A stretch of DNA of 64,000 bases from Psychrobacter fozii (GCF_003217155.1 NZ_QJSU01000002.1:310001-374000); one strand, 5' to 3'. Counted from the stretch's first letter, positions 1 to 9,652 are shown. Numbers and translations are program-made. Notes: generated by a model not told the origin, from the letters alone.

Positions 1-16
1 CCAGTAGAATACACCC

Positions 17-1828
17 ATGCTAAATTTAACCCCCCGTTATACCAGCACTCGCATCGACGAGTTGCCCACCGCGCTGCAGCCACTTGCTGCTCAATCATTA
101 ACGCTTGCCCGGCTATATGCTGGTCGAGGTATCACTGAGCCCGATGAGCTTGAGACAGGACTATCAGGTCTACTGCCTGCAGAGATGCTACATGGTGTGA
201 CTGAGGCAGTGCGCTTGTTAGATATTGCCATTGATGATGGTCAACGTATCCTGATTGTGGGTGACTTCGACTGTGATGGCGCAACCAGTACCGCATTGAT
301 GATGCGCGCGCTCACAAAAATGGGCGCAGTCGTTGATTTTTTAGTGCCTGATAGGTTTAAGTACGGTTATGGACTGACACCAGAGATTGTCGAGTTGGGT
401 ATCGAGACTTATCGACCCGATATGATAGTGACGGTGGATAATGGTATATCAAGTCATGAGGGTGTGGCTCGTGCGCAGGCCGATGGCATCACTGTCATTA
501 TTACTGACCATCATCTGACGACTAAACAGACACCGCCTGCCGAGGCTGTGGTTAATCCCAATCAGCTTGGTTGTGACTTTACCAGTAAGGCACTGGTTGG
601 GGTGGGCGTGGCATTCTATGTGCTGGGACGCTTAGCCAAGCTGCGCCGAGAGGCCGGCAAGTCCACCGTACAAGTCAGTCAATATTTGGATTTGGTAGCG
701 CTTGGGACGATTGCTGATGTTGGGGTACTAGACAAAAACAATCGTATCTTAGTACATCATGGGTTGAACTCTATCCGTCAGGGGCGCTGTTGCCTAGGTA
801 TCTTAGCGTTACTTGAGCAGGCAGGCCGTGACCCTAAGCAGTTGCATGCACAGGACTTTGGCTTTGTCTTGGGACCACGTATCAATGCAGCTGGGCGCAT
901 GGACAATATGCGCATCGGTATTGAGTGCTTATTAACGGAAGACTGGAGTACGGCACAGCGATTGGCGCAAGAGCTTGAGCAGTTGAACCGTACCCGTCGT
1001 CAGGTAGAGGGTGAGATGCGGACGCAAGCAGATAATATTGTGGCAGCGTTGGCAGTGGAGACGGATAACGATATAGATAAAGCCAGTGATGTCATTACCC
1101 AAAGTAAGCCTGAAAAGGAGGCTGTTAATGGTGCTAAAAGAAGCATTGTTTTATATCAAGACGATTGGCATCAAGGCGTGATTGGTATCGTTGCGGGACG
1201 ATTAAAAGAAAGCCATTATTTGCCTAGCATTGTCTTCGCGCCAGCAGATACGGCTCGCACAGGTAACGAGGACGCTATAAAAGGCTCCGCACGTTCTATC
1301 GCTGGCGTGCATGTTCGTGACGCGATTGAGCAAGTGGCTGAGCGTTACCCTGAGTTGATTACTCACTTTGGTGGTCATGCGATGGCAGCAGGTTTGACGA
1401 TTAAGCGTGGCAATTTTGATGGGTTTGTGACAGCTTTTGATGAAGTCATGGCAGAGATGAATGATGACGTTTTCGCTGAGCAGAAATTCACAGATGGGGC
1501 ATTGCAGGCGAGTGACTTTAGCTTATGGTTTGCTGAGCACTTAGCGGATGCCAGTATTTGGGGTCATGGCTTTGCACCACCGATATTTGATGGGATATTC
1601 GAAGTGCTAAGTTTTAAGGTTTTAAAAGACAAGCATCTGAAACTGTCGTTGCGCTATCCGGATGTGCAATATCCAATTGAAGCGATTTACTTTAATTTCG
1701 ATAGCGATGTATGGGATTACCGTGCGCAACAAGTACATTTATTATTTCAGCTAGACATCAACGAATGGAATGGCAAACAAAGCCTACAGCTGATGGTAAA
1801 GGACTTAGCACTGGTCGAAAAAGCCTAA
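17..1828 (+). CDS. recJ: Single-stranded-DNA-specific 5'-3' exonuclease RecJ
   Basis: RecJ degrades single-stranded DNA 5' to 3' in recombinational and mismatch repair in the cytoplasm. The 603-residue product has the DHH phosphoesterase signature: DFDCDGA at about residues 83-89, VDNGISSH near 140-147 and the name-giving DHH at 174-176, all metal ligands in the family. The DHHA1-type motif GGHAMAAG lies near residue 450, followed by the C-terminal OB-like region. It is slightly longer than E. coli RecJ (577), with a charged insert around residues 345-370. The start is the first ATG in the window; its upstream region is cut off. The next gene is convergent. Identity is very secure. Confidence 0.97.
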   Translation: MLNLTPRYTSTRIDELPTALQPLAAQSLTLARLYAGRGITEPDELETGLSGLLPAEMLHGVTEAVRLLDIAIDDGQRILIVGDFDCDGATSTALMMRALTKMGAVVDFLVPDRFKYGYGLTPEIVELGIETYRPDMIVTVDNGISSHEGVARAQADGITVIITDHHLTTKQTPPAEAVVNPNQLGCDFTSKALVGVGVAFYVLGRLAKLRREAGKSTVQVSQYLDLVALGTIADVGVLDKNNRILVHHGLNSIRQGRCCLGILALLEQAGRDPKQLHAQDFGFVLGPRINAAGRMDNMRIGIECLLTEDWSTAQRLAQELEQLNRTRRQVEGEMRTQADNIVAALAVETDNDIDKASDVITQSKPEKEAVNGAKRSIVLYQDDWHQGVIGIVAGRLKESHYLPSIVFAPADTARTGNEDAIKGSARSIAGVHVRDAIEQVAERYPELITHFGGHAMAAGLTIKRGNFDGFVTAFDEVMAEMNDDVFAEQKFTDGALQASDFSLWFAEHLADASIWGHGFAPPIFDGIFEVLSFKVLKDKHLKLSLRYPDVQYPIEAIYFNFDSDVWDYRAQQVHLLFQLDINEWNGKQSLQLMVKDLALVEKA

Positions 1829-1871
1829 AAAAATTAGTCTATCGGAAGCGTTGCGTTGCGCCTTACTACTC

Positions 1872-2537
1872 TTAATACTTCCATTCCAATGTTGGAAATT
1901 GCCAATCGTAGCGTATCGCCATCATGCGTAAGGTAAAAATCGTACTCATGGTGGCGATATCAGTAATCCAATCTGTCACGCCTAAATTGCGTAATACAAA
2001 GTAAAGAATACCACCGGTCAAGGCTGCGGTAATATAAATCTCTTGCTGTAGTACCAGTGGAATCTCATTGCAGATCATATCGCGGATGATACCGCCGACG
2101 ATAATGGTAATAACCCCAAGTAACAATGCCACGGGTACATTCGTGCCCATGCTATCGGCAACCTTGATACCGATTAAGGTAAAGGCTGCCAGTCCAATAG
2201 TATCTGAGAGTTTGAGAAACTTATCAACGCGTCTAGAGTTGGGGTGAAAGAATATCTGCATCACGAGTGACGATATCGTAATAACGGTCAAGTAGCTCAT
2301 GTCTACCATCCAAAATAATGGATGACGATCCAAAATCACATCACGGACCGTACCGCCGCCAATGGCAGTCACGATTGATACTAATAAGCAGCCAAAGACA
2401 TCAAAGTTCTTGTGCTTGGCCAGTATCGTGCCCGACACACTACAAGCGATGATACCAATCATATCAAACACAAATATCAGTGAGCGTGGATCAAACGTAG
2501 TAATTAGTGCTTTAGGATCCACAGAGATGGCCAACAT
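1872..2537 (-). CDS. TRIC/UPF0126-family membrane protein (copy 1)
   Basis: Small polytopic inner-membrane protein of the bacterial TRIC cation-channel family (formerly UPF0126, YadS/YicG type). The family repeat is visible twice: GGGTVRDVILDRHPLFW in the first half and GGIIRDMICNEIPLVLQ in the second, each after a glycine-rich helix. About seven hydrophobic segments are seen. An in-frame TTG lies at 2543; the ATG at 2537 is preferred, giving 221 residues. The next gene upstream (2649-3284) is a clear paralogue, so this is a tandem duplication. Physiological substrate is unknown; potassium conductance is known for other TRIC members. Confidence 0.88.
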   Translation of the reverse strand: MLAISVDPKALITTFDPRSLIFVFDMIGIIACSVSGTILAKHKNFDVFGCLLVSIVTAIGGGTVRDVILDRHPLFWMVDMSYLTVITISSLVMQIFFHPNSRRVDKFLKLSDTIGLAAFTLIGIKVADSMGTNVPVALLLGVITIIVGGIIRDMICNEIPLVLQQEIYITAALTGGILYFVLRNLGVTDWITDIATMSTIFTLRMMAIRYDWQFPTLEWKY

Positions 2538-2620
2538 GAGCAAGTCTCACTAGTTTTTGATGATGATAAATCGATATGATGAGTGCTAAATCTACAGCCA
2601 TTCTTACTTTAAGTGGCCAA

Positions 2621-2660
2621 GCAACTAAGCGACTAAGCAACTAAGCAGCTAGGCGACTAA
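2621..2660. repeat. Five imperfect tandem octamers (GCRACTAA)
   Basis: Five consecutive 8-bp units: gcaactaa, gcgactaa, gcaactaa, gcagctag, gcgactaa. They lie between the two TRIC paralogues. The fourth unit contains the stop codon of the upstream TRIC gene. Eight-bp units shift frame when copy number changes, so slippage here could alter the C-terminus of that protein. Confidence 0.6.
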
Positions 2661-3284
2661 GCGGATAGAAGGCAAGTGCCAATCAAACTTAAGCGCCAAC
2701 ATACGTACTGCAAAGATGATAAACAGCATGATAAACTCATTAATACCAGAGGACACGCCGAATTGTTGCAAAATCAAATAAGCCACAGAGCCTGCAATGC
2801 TAGCCGTGATATAAATCTCACGCTGTAATACCAGCGGAATCTCATTACAGATAATATCACGGAGCATACCGCCAATCATCGCCGTCCATACACCCATCAT
2901 AATAGCAATAATAGGCGACATGTCTTGGTTCAACGCGATTTTAAAACCAATCACGCTAAAGGCAGCCAGCCCAATGGCATCGAAAAGCTTCAATGCCTTA
3001 TCAATCTTATGATATAGATGAAAGAATATTTGTAAGATGAGGGATGTCACAGTGATGACAATCACATAATTGAGGTCAGTCATCCAAAACAGCGGATGAC
3101 GGTCTAACGCCATATCTCGTAGCGTACCACCGCCAATCGCATTGACCATCGCGACTAGGATACAACCAGAAATATCGAAACCTTTATGCTGAGCAAGCAA
3201 AGTACCTGCTATCGCGCAAGCAATCACGCCAACCATATCTAATAAATACAACAAAATATCAGGAAAAACTAAACTATGAGACAT
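2649..3284 (-). CDS. TRIC/UPF0126-family membrane protein (copy 2)
   Basis: Paralogue of the gene downstream of it, 211 residues, same two-repeat design: GGGTLRDMALDRHPLFW and GGMLRDIICNEIPLVLQ. Predicted inner-membrane cation channel with about seven hydrophobic helices. ATG start at 3284; the ribosome-binding site is weak (A/T-rich leader). The stop codon falls inside a tandem octamer tract. The pair could form one unit because they share strand with about 110 bp between them. Ion specificity cannot be read from the sequence. Confidence 0.88.
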   Translation of the reverse strand: MSHSLVFPDILLYLLDMVGVIACAIAGTLLAQHKGFDISGCILVAMVNAIGGGTLRDMALDRHPLFWMTDLNYVIVITVTSLILQIFFHLYHKIDKALKLFDAIGLAAFSVIGFKIALNQDMSPIIAIMMGVWTAMIGGMLRDIICNEIPLVLQREIYITASIAGSVAYLILQQFGVSSGINEFIMLFIIFAVRMLALKFDWHLPSIRLVA

Positions 3285-3389
3285 AATTATATTATCAAGT
3301 AGTGACCGTCAAAATAGATAGCTTGGGCTGGTTTTGAAGGTGTTTATATCAATGATGAGTATATATTTAGTATGGTTCTAGATGGTAGT

Positions 3390-4520
3390 TTAACCGTCCT
3401 TCGCAAATAGAATAAGCCCTATTATAATCAGCCCGATACCTATCAATCCCATCGATGATGGCAGGCTGCTATTGAGTAATAACATACCACCAATCAATGC
3501 AAATATCACCTCGCTGGCCTGTGTGGAATCTACACCAGCGACTTCGCTTGAAGTAACGGCTTGCTCGCGCGCATACAATATAGTCGTTGCCGCAACCCCC
3601 GCCAATAAAGCCACGAGCAGAGTAGTGAAAATCTGCGATGTACTTGGTAATTCAGGGCGAACTATCATGCCTAAAACCAGCCAGAATGGCAAACTCCCGA
3701 CAGTCATTAACCATACTTTATTAAATGCGTTTTTCAAGAGTGAAGTTTCAATAGCGGGGATTTTTGCAATTAAGCGTGGTAGTAAAGAGGGTGGTGAGTG
3801 GGCTGAGACAGTATCTGTCGTATGGGTGATATTGGTAGTATCAGCTGCATAGTGAGTATCAATTGCAGACAGAAATGGGCGCTCAGAGTCTAATATCTGA
3901 TGAGTATTTTGAGTGGTAAGAGGCAGTTTAGTATTTTGATTTTTGGCATTATAAGACACTTGCCAAACTAGCTGATTACCAATGGGGTAGCTAAAAGCGG
4001 CAATTAATGCAGGCAGAGCACCATAAAGCAGCATGTCTGCCATTGGTATAACATTTACATCGGCTACCTCAGCTGCGTGTAATCCTTCGCTCACATTGAC
4101 TAATACGACACCGATAAAAACCAGCAACGCATACGCAATGAATTTTTTATCAAAACGCTGTCCAAATGCTAGCAATACCAGCAGACTTGCCACTACCGTA
4201 AACATAAAGGTTGCTGCGACTACCCAGCCCGCAGCATGATCTGCCGCGTAGCATATGCCAGTATAGAATAGTCCGAAACCAACACTGCCCGTCACACACC
4301 AAAAGCCCCAGTGTTGACGGAAAATGGTCGCCAGCTCTCTAATACGTCCAAAGCCGTGCTGCATGACGATAATGGCAGTGAGAATCAACAACATAAAGAT
4401 ATAGCGTAGACTGGCTGACCAAAACCAATGACCACCAGCTGTACTCATCAGCTCGTTTAAAATAAACGTGGTGCTAAAAAATGCACCTGCCAACAAGCCC
4501 AATAAAATGAGTCTAATCAT
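3390..4520 (-). CDS. DMT-superfamily exporter (EmrE-like multidrug resistance family)
   Basis: A 376-residue membrane protein with about ten hydrophobic helices. It opens MIRLILLGLLAGAFFSTTFI and continues with a conserved FILNE and WFWSASLRY stretch, as in the large 'multidrug resistance efflux transporter' (PF13536-like) branch of the drug/metabolite transporter superfamily. Two DMT halves are separated by an unusual hydrophilic stretch of roughly 75 residues (about 195-270) rich in T, N and H, likely a cytoplasmic or periplasmic loop. Start ATG at 4520. Substrate is unknown and a solute-exporter role is inferred from the fold. It is followed upstream by queE, same strand, with a 56-bp gap. 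Confidence 0.75.
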   Translation of the reverse strand: MIRLILLGLLAGAFFSTTFILNELMSTAGGHWFWSASLRYIFMLLILTAIIVMQHGFGRIRELATIFRQHWGFWCVTGSVGFGLFYTGICYAADHAAGWVVAATFMFTVVASLLVLLAFGQRFDKKFIAYALLVFIGVVLVNVSEGLHAAEVADVNVIPMADMLLYGALPALIAAFSYPIGNQLVWQVSYNAKNQNTKLPLTTQNTHQILDSERPFLSAIDTHYAADTTNITHTTDTVSAHSPPSLLPRLIAKIPAIETSLLKNAFNKVWLMTVGSLPFWLVLGMIVRPELPSTSQIFTTLLVALLAGVAATTILYAREQAVTSSEVAGVDSTQASEVIFALIGGMLLLNSSLPSSMGLIGIGLIIIGLILFAKDG

Positions 4521-4576
4521 ACCTACGCCTGTATCCTTGGCTTGTTACTTATACTAAATGTCCATATAGAGGATTG

Positions 4577-5323
4577 TTATTTGCCCTTGGCATCAGCCCA
4601 AATAATTTTGTGCAGTTGCAATTGAAAGCGTACGGGTAGGGCATCTGCTAACATCCATTCTGCAAGCTCACGCGCCAGTACTGGTACTTCAGGGCTAGGA
4701 AAATTTTTACTAGCATCTTCACTGATGTCATCTGCGACATTGAACATTGGAGAAAACCAAACCGTACCGACCAATTCATTCAGCTTATGCTCAAATAGTT
4801 TCTCTTTTGCCCAGTCATAATCAGCGCGGTTCATGATGACAAACTTGATTTGATCGTGCTGAGTCAAATAGTCAAGATTTGACCATAGGTTTTTGTCGAC
4901 TTCACCTGAGCTTAGTGTTTTGAGATCCATCACTTTGCTGACGGCTGGCGGTACATTTTCTACCGTGAGCGCCCCCGCAGTTTCAAGCGAGATTTCATAA
5001 TCATCGCTCAGCAGTCGCTTCATTAGCTCGATGGCATTCGGCTGCGCTAATGGCTCTCCACCAGTTAAACAGATGCGCTTACATGGATAGCCTTTGATGG
5101 TCTCGATGATAGTTTCTAATGACTGACGCTCGCCACCTGTAAATGCATATTCGGTATCGCAATACACGCAGCGCAGTGGACAGCCAGTGAGGCGCACAAA
5201 TATCGTTGGCAAACCTGAGGTGATAGCTTCCCCTTGCAAGGAGTAAAAAATCTCTGTCAGGCGTAGACCCGCTTCAGGATCAGTGACAGGGATGGCGGCT
5301 GTGCGTAATAGTGATTCACTCAT
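4577..5323 (-). CDS. queE: 7-carboxy-7-deazaguanine synthase QueE
   Basis: Radical SAM enzyme converting 6-carboxy-tetrahydropterin to 7-carboxy-7-deazaguanine in queuosine biosynthesis (cytoplasm). The [4Fe-4S] cysteines sit in GCPLRCVYC, Cys48, Cys52 and Cys55, the CxxxCxxC pattern. The family N-terminal EIFYSLQGE precedes it and CLTGGEP follows at about residue 90. Length 248 is slightly above the 210-225 usual for the family. No other queuosine gene is adjacent. The 56-bp gap to the DMT gene allows co-transcription. Confidence 0.95.
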   Translation of the reverse strand: MSESLLRTAAIPVTDPEAGLRLTEIFYSLQGEAITSGLPTIFVRLTGCPLRCVYCDTEYAFTGGERQSLETIIETIKGYPCKRICLTGGEPLAQPNAIELMKRLLSDDYEISLETAGALTVENVPPAVSKVMDLKTLSSGEVDKNLWSNLDYLTQHDQIKFVIMNRADYDWAKEKLFEHKLNELVGTVWFSPMFNVADDISEDASKNFPSPEVPVLARELAEWMLADALPVRFQLQLHKIIWADAKGK

Positions 5324-5473
5324 AATATGTCAAATACAGTTAAAGATTGATAAGGCGATTAGGCATCTATCAATCGTAATAAAAAGGCGGGTTATGATAT
5401 GGGGATTTTGCGTTTGGATAAAGCCAAACTAAAGAAAAGGATTATAACGCACCACCCTCTATTAAGCTGCAAA

Positions 5474-5502
5474 AAAGACGCTGAAGTTTTTTCAGCGTCT
5501 TT
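5474..5502 (-). terminator. Intrinsic terminator of dapD
   Basis: Perfect 12-bp inverted repeat (aaagacgctgaa / ttcagcgtcttt) with a 5-nt loop, 60 bp downstream of the dapD stop. The minus-strand transcript ends in a U run. Confidence 0.85.
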
Positions 5503-5563
5503 AATAAAGAGGATCTGTCGCTGTCCGTACTGTTTGGGTACGAGACTATAAGTATTAAAAATA

Positions 5564-6385
5564 CTAGGCTAAGCGCAATAGCTCATTGACTGATGTTTTT
5601 GCACGAGTTTGCGCATCTACTTTTTTCACGATGATAGCAGCATACAAGCTGTGCGTGCCATCTTCTGACGGTAAGCTGCCTGGTACGACAACAGAACCTG
5701 CTGGTACACGGCCACGATGAATCTCGCCAGTTTCACGATCATAGATGCGCGTAGATTGACCGATGAACACACCCATAGAGATCACAGAACCTTCTTCTAC
5801 GATCACGCCTTCAACGATTTCAGAGCGCGCACCGATGAAGCAGTTGTCTTCGATGATGGTTGGGTTGGCTTGTAATGGCTCTAATACGCCGCCGATGCCA
5901 ACGCCGCCTGATAAATGCACGTTTTTACCGATTTGCGCACATGAACCAACGGTCGCCCATGTATCTACCATAGCGCCTTGATCAACGTAAGCACCGATAT
6001 TGACATAAGATGGCATTAATACCGCACCAGCTGCGATGAAAGAGCCTTTACGAGCAACGGCTGGTGGTACCACACGTACGCCAGCTTCTTTAAACTGCGC
6101 TTCAGTCCAATCAGCAAACTTAGTTGGCACTTTGTCATAGAACTGCACATGCTCACCAGCCGCCTGAACATAGTTGTCGTTTAAGCGGAAAGACAGTAAT
6201 ACCGCCTTTTTCGCCCATTGGTTGACGATCCACTCACCGTCTTTCTTTTCTGCAACACGTAGGCTACCATTATCTAATTGCTCAAGCACTTGCTCGACAG
6301 CATCGCGCACGTCTTGTGGCATAGTGCTTGGGCTGTATTCGTTACGGTTTTCAAAAGCTTGTTCGATGGTTTGTTGTAATGACAT
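5564..6385 (-). CDS. dapD: 2,3,4,5-tetrahydropyridine-2,6-dicarboxylate N-succinyltransferase DapD
   Basis: Transfers succinyl from succinyl-CoA to tetrahydrodipicolinate in the lysine/diaminopimelate pathway. The 273-residue length matches E. coli DapD (274). Hexapeptide left-handed beta-helix repeats run from about residue 105 to 215, including [30 protein letters not shown] and [15 protein letters not shown]. The start at 6385 is preceded by an AGGA-like site. Monocistronic by context: a terminator follows and a 150-bp spacer separates it from the hydrolase gene. Confidence 0.97.
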   Translation of the reverse strand: MSLQQTIEQAFENRNEYSPSTMPQDVRDAVEQVLEQLDNGSLRVAEKKDGEWIVNQWAKKAVLLSFRLNDNYVQAAGEHVQFYDKVPTKFADWTEAQFKEAGVRVVPPAVARKGSFIAAGAVLMPSYVNIGAYVDQGAMVDTWATVGSCAQIGKNVHLSGGVGIGGVLEPLQANPTIIEDNCFIGARSEIVEGVIVEEGSVISMGVFIGQSTRIYDRETGEIHRGRVPAGSVVVPGSLPSEDGTHSLYAAIIVKKVDAQTRAKTSVNELLRLA

Positions 6386-6538
6386 AAAAAATCCTAACGT
6401 TAGTTAAAGGTAATTAAAAAATACATCGTACTTATAGTTAAATGTTTGCTTAGTTTCGGACTAAGATTTTACTTGCCGTATTGTCGCTAATTTAACAACT
6501 TTTAGCAAACGAGTTCACTGTGAACCTCGGCATTGAGC

Positions 6539-7483
6539 TTAATTATCCGACGTATTACTCTCAATCCACTCTAAGATATCTTGATAGACGATTTCATGAT
6601 CTTTTTCGTGTAGTGGCTCATGGCGCATATTTGGATAAAGCTGAATATCTACGTTACTAAAATTTTTCTTATTTAAGCGAGTGACGATTTTGCGGATACC
6701 GTGACCCATATCTCCAATAGGATCATCTTCACCACTGATAAATAGCATCGGGAAGTTTTTAGCGATGGTTGTCGCCCAGTTTTTATTCAAGCCTGTTTCC
6801 ATTAGAGAAAACAACGTCATGAAGCCATTGTTGGTAAAGTCAAAGCCCGTCAATGGATCTGCTTCGTATATTTCGATGGCTGCAGGGTCTTCAGTTAACC
6901 ATGCAAATTCTGATGAAGAGATGCGATCTTCAAGCTTACTATTAAGGACTTTATTCATCACCTTCGCAAACACAGGGTTTTGTTTTCTTGAGGCGACTTT
7001 TGCCAGTATTTTATTGACGGGCAGTAGTATTTTAGTCAATGGGTTAGCGTCGGCTGTGCCCATTAAAATAGCACCAGCAAAGGTACCTGCATGATGCTTG
7101 AGGACGTTGCGAATAATGAACGAACCCATTGAATGACCCAAGACAAAATGCGGCACGTCAGGATGGCGATTTTTTAAGATATCGGCCATGATAATCACGT
7201 CTTTCAACAATGATTGCACTGGATGCTCATCTCCAAAAAACCCTAAATCTGCTTCTGTTTTCACCGTTTTCCCATGACCCAAATGATCATAAGTTGCCAC
7301 CGCGATGCCATGATCTGCCAAAAACTGTGCAAAGTCGCTATAGCGGCCACTGTGTTCCGCCATGCCATGTACAATCAATAAAGTCGCACTGATATCGACA
7401 TCTTTATTACTAGGTTCAAAAAACTCATGGTGCAAATAGTGAGTATTGTCGGAGGAGAGAATATGGTCGTTACTGGTACTCAT
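6539..7483 (-). CDS. Alpha/beta hydrolase, monoacylglycerol-lipase-like (serine aminopeptidase S33 family)
   Basis: 314 residues, no signal peptide. The Hydrolase_4-type fold shows oxyanion region IVHGMAEHSGRY at about 37-48, nucleophile elbow GHSMG with Ser118, an acid in SGEDDPIGD near residue 250 and a histidine in the MRHEPLHE segment near 280. HGMAEHS and DHLGHG are typical of monoglyceride lipase and lysophospholipase members. Likely cleaves acyl esters; the substrate is inferred only. ATG start at 7483. The gene is flanked by dapD and a long non-coding stretch. Confidence 0.85.
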   Translation of the reverse strand: MSTSNDHILSSDNTHYLHHEFFEPSNKDVDISATLLIVHGMAEHSGRYSDFAQFLADHGIAVATYDHLGHGKTVKTEADLGFFGDEHPVQSLLKDVIIMADILKNRHPDVPHFVLGHSMGSFIIRNVLKHHAGTFAGAILMGTADANPLTKILLPVNKILAKVASRKQNPVFAKVMNKVLNSKLEDRISSSEFAWLTEDPAAIEIYEADPLTGFDFTNNGFMTLFSLMETGLNKNWATTIAKNFPMLFISGEDDPIGDMGHGIRKIVTRLNKKNFSNVDIQLYPNMRHEPLHEKDHEIVYQDILEWIESNTSDN

Positions 7484-8107
7484 GTAGTATTCCTTGACGG
7501 GTTTTCATTATTTGTAATTTTGATGAATAAAATCTGATAAATAAAGAGACAGCGTATCTGAAGCATGCCAATAGCGACTATAAAGGTATAGTTACTATAA
7601 ATGATATGCCAAAAAATCAAATAATTATAGGGCTTTAACGGGTTTGTTTTATTGAACGTGGATACATTTTACCTGCTTTTGCTAGGTTAAGTGACCCACA
7701 CAGACAGATTATTTTTAATGGTACAGTCGATTCTCTATAAAAGAGCGACAGCGTTAACCTCGCCTGAAGTATTACAGTTACATCTGCAATCGGCTGCCTT
7801 GACTCTCTTATAAACTGAACAGCTAAAGGTACGCAGGTGCTAGTAGGTAACATAACTGCTTTAACATCGTAAATATTATCGAGACTGAATGATCAAGTAC
7901 CACTGTTTAATGTGTATGGTTCAAGCCATTGATACTGTCATCGCACGTTTACAACAGACCATTCTCAAACCCGTTGCATTCCCATGTTATTTTTAAACAG
8001 GATGTTAAAGCCGTACTAATAACTTAAGCCATGCTTATCATTCAAAAATTATCGGAGTTTCTTTTTATACTGAACTGACTATACCACTGACTGATACGAA
8101 GTAGCCT
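7484..8107. other. Intergenic region without a supportable gene
   Basis: About 620 bp, A/T-rich and with frequent stops in all frames. A 72-codon minus-strand frame (7635-7853) and a 31-codon plus-strand frame from 7718 show no family features and no convincing ribosome-binding site. The region probably holds the promoter of the hydrolase gene and further decayed DNA belonging with the pseudogene that follows. Confidence 0.5.
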
Positions 8108-8304
8108 ATGACGAACCTGTCTAAAAAATATTACTACTAGCAGGAGCAGGTTATGCCCACATTGGGATGCTACGCCGACTCAGTGCTGAACGTCCAAAGA
8201 ATGACACGGTCATGAATACTGACATTTATGTGAGTAGTGAGCAACTGCAAAAGCTCTATTTTGGAATGTTACTTGGTTGGCTCGGTCTGGAGATCACCGA
8301 CTGA
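8108..8304 (+). pseudogene. Relic of a SelD-associated pyridine nucleotide-disulfide oxidoreductase (5' end)
   Basis: ATG at 8108 opens MTNLSKK, then the frame shifts by one base. From 8131 the other frame reads LLLAGAGYAHIGMLRRLS and, after a deletion, YVSSEQLQKLYFGMLLGW before a TGA at 8302. LLLxGAGxAHxxxLRRL is the FAD-binding N-terminus and YSGMLPGW a hallmark block of the NADH-dehydrogenase-like flavoproteins often fused N-terminal to selenide, water dikinase (the TIGR03169 type). About 30 residues that should separate the two blocks are missing and the rest of the gene is gone. It lies immediately upstream of arsS in the same orientation. The assignment is by motif, from memory of the family. 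Confidence 0.65.
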
Positions 8305-8656
8305 TTTAGAAACGATAGATAATGGGTGGGTCAGTCTACAAGGATGTTGGGTATGGTATCTCAAACAAAAAATTGATAGACGATTTGTAAAGTCCTATGA
8401 CATGTAATGTTGATTTGAAAGCACAGTACATCATCTATAAAGCACTATATATGGATGTGTAATCAACATGGTGAGTTGTGAGCGCTTATTCATAATAAGC
8501 TACCATTCATTAGAAAAAAGACAAAGTTAAGAATTTATAAATGAGGTAGTATGAATATGAAATAGTCATAAAAGCAATTGTTTACGTATCGGCATTGCTT
8601 TTTTATGTTCACGTTATTATTTTTTAGCTGTACAACTAAAAGGATTTTGTACCACT
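8305..8656 (+). other. arsS upstream region
   Basis: About 350 bp. An open stretch from 8306 to about 8407 (reading LETIDNGWVSLQGCW...) may be another scrap of the decayed gene but matches no family I can name. The remainder holds a terminator-like stem at 8570-8602 and the arsS leader, with AAAGGA about 13 bases before the ATG. Confidence 0.4.
8570..8604 (+). terminator. Probable terminator upstream of arsS
   Basis: Inverted repeat aaaagcaat / attgctttt with a 15-nt loop followed by a T run. It would end any transcript from the decayed gene before arsS. The stem is only 9 bp and A/T-rich, so support is moderate. Confidence 0.4.
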
Positions 8657-9652
8657 ATGAAATCGACTATCGAATTGCTTGAGCATACGGACTTTCCTGC
8701 TATTAAACGCCAAACATTAACCATATTACAGGTCAACATGGGGTATTTGTGCAATATGTCGTGCGTGCATTGCCATGTGGCCGCCAGTCCTTATCGAACT
8801 GAGATGATGTCACGAGAATTGGTTGAGCTGATACCTAAGGTGCTACAAGCGCAGAATATTGACACGCTTGATCTGACGGGCGGTGCGCCTGAGATGCATG
8901 AGGACTTTAAGTATTTGGTAAAAGCAGCTCGTGCACTCGGCGTTACAGTAATAGATCGCTGCAATCTGACCATTCTCATGGAAGAGGGTTATGAGGACAT
9001 GGCGCAGTTTTTAGCAGACAATCAGGTAGAAGTGGTGGCCTCTTTGCCATGCTATTCCCTAGAAAATGTAGACAAACAGCGTGGCAAAGGTGCATTTGAC
9101 GACAGTATATTGGGATTGCAAAAGCTCAATAGTTTGAGCTATGGCAAGCCTGACTCAAGCCTGACACTGAATTTGGTCTTCAATCCACAAGGTGCGACAC
9201 TGCCACCCAATCAGCAGCAGCTTGAAGCCGAATATAAGCGGGAGCTAAAAGAGCATTTCGATATAGAGTTTAATCAATTATTTGCACTGACTAATATGCC
9301 GATCCAGCGTTTTGGGGCAGTGTTACTGGCTAAAAATCAATTTCACCCCTATATGACACTGCTCAAAGACAACTATGTCACTGCCAATTTAGCTGGGGTT
9401 ATGTGCCGCTCAACCATTAGCGTCAATTGGCTGGGCGAGCTATTTGACTGTGATTTTAATCAACAGTTAGAGATACTCGTACCCAATAAATCGCGTCGAC
9501 ATCTAAACGATCTGTTGACCCAAAACCCTTCTGGTGATGACATTGCTATTGCTGATCATTGTTATGGCTGCACCGCAGGACAAGGCAGTAGCTGTGGTGG
9601 CGCGTTAGAGGAAGAGGAGATAGGTCACCCAGCAGAAGATACGATTATTTAA
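8657..9652 (+). CDS. arsS: Arsenosugar biosynthesis radical SAM protein ArsS
   Basis: 331 residues. The radical-SAM cluster motif CNMSCVHC supplies Cys32, Cys36 and Cys39. The C-terminal half has the Cys-rich extension typical of the 'radical SAM/Cys-rich domain' family: GVMCRSTISV, FDCDFNQQL and the terminal CYGCTAGQGSSCGG. Known ArsS enzymes act on dimethylated arsenic and SAM to build the 5'-deoxy-5'-dimethylarsinoyl-adenosine precursor of arsenosugars; activity here is inferred from family and from arsM four genes downstream. First gene of a five-gene plus-strand cluster. ATG at 8657. Confidence 0.9.
   Translation: MKSTIELLEHTDFPAIKRQTLTILQVNMGYLCNMSCVHCHVAASPYRTEMMSRELVELIPKVLQAQNIDTLDLTGGAPEMHEDFKYLVKAARALGVTVIDRCNLTILMEEGYEDMAQFLADNQVEVVASLPCYSLENVDKQRGKGAFDDSILGLQKLNSLSYGKPDSSLTLNLVFNPQGATLPPNQQQLEAEYKRELKEHFDIEFNQLFALTNMPIQRFGAVLLAKNQFHPYMTLLKDNYVTANLAGVMCRSTISVNWLGELFDCDFNQQLEILVPNKSRRHLNDLLTQNPSGDDIAIADHCYGCTAGQGSSCGGALEEEEIGHPAEDTII

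Noticed and set aside
7635..7853. 72-codon minus-strand frame upstream of the hydrolase gene
   Set aside because: No ribosome-binding site, no family motif, biased composition; in a region of decayed DNA.
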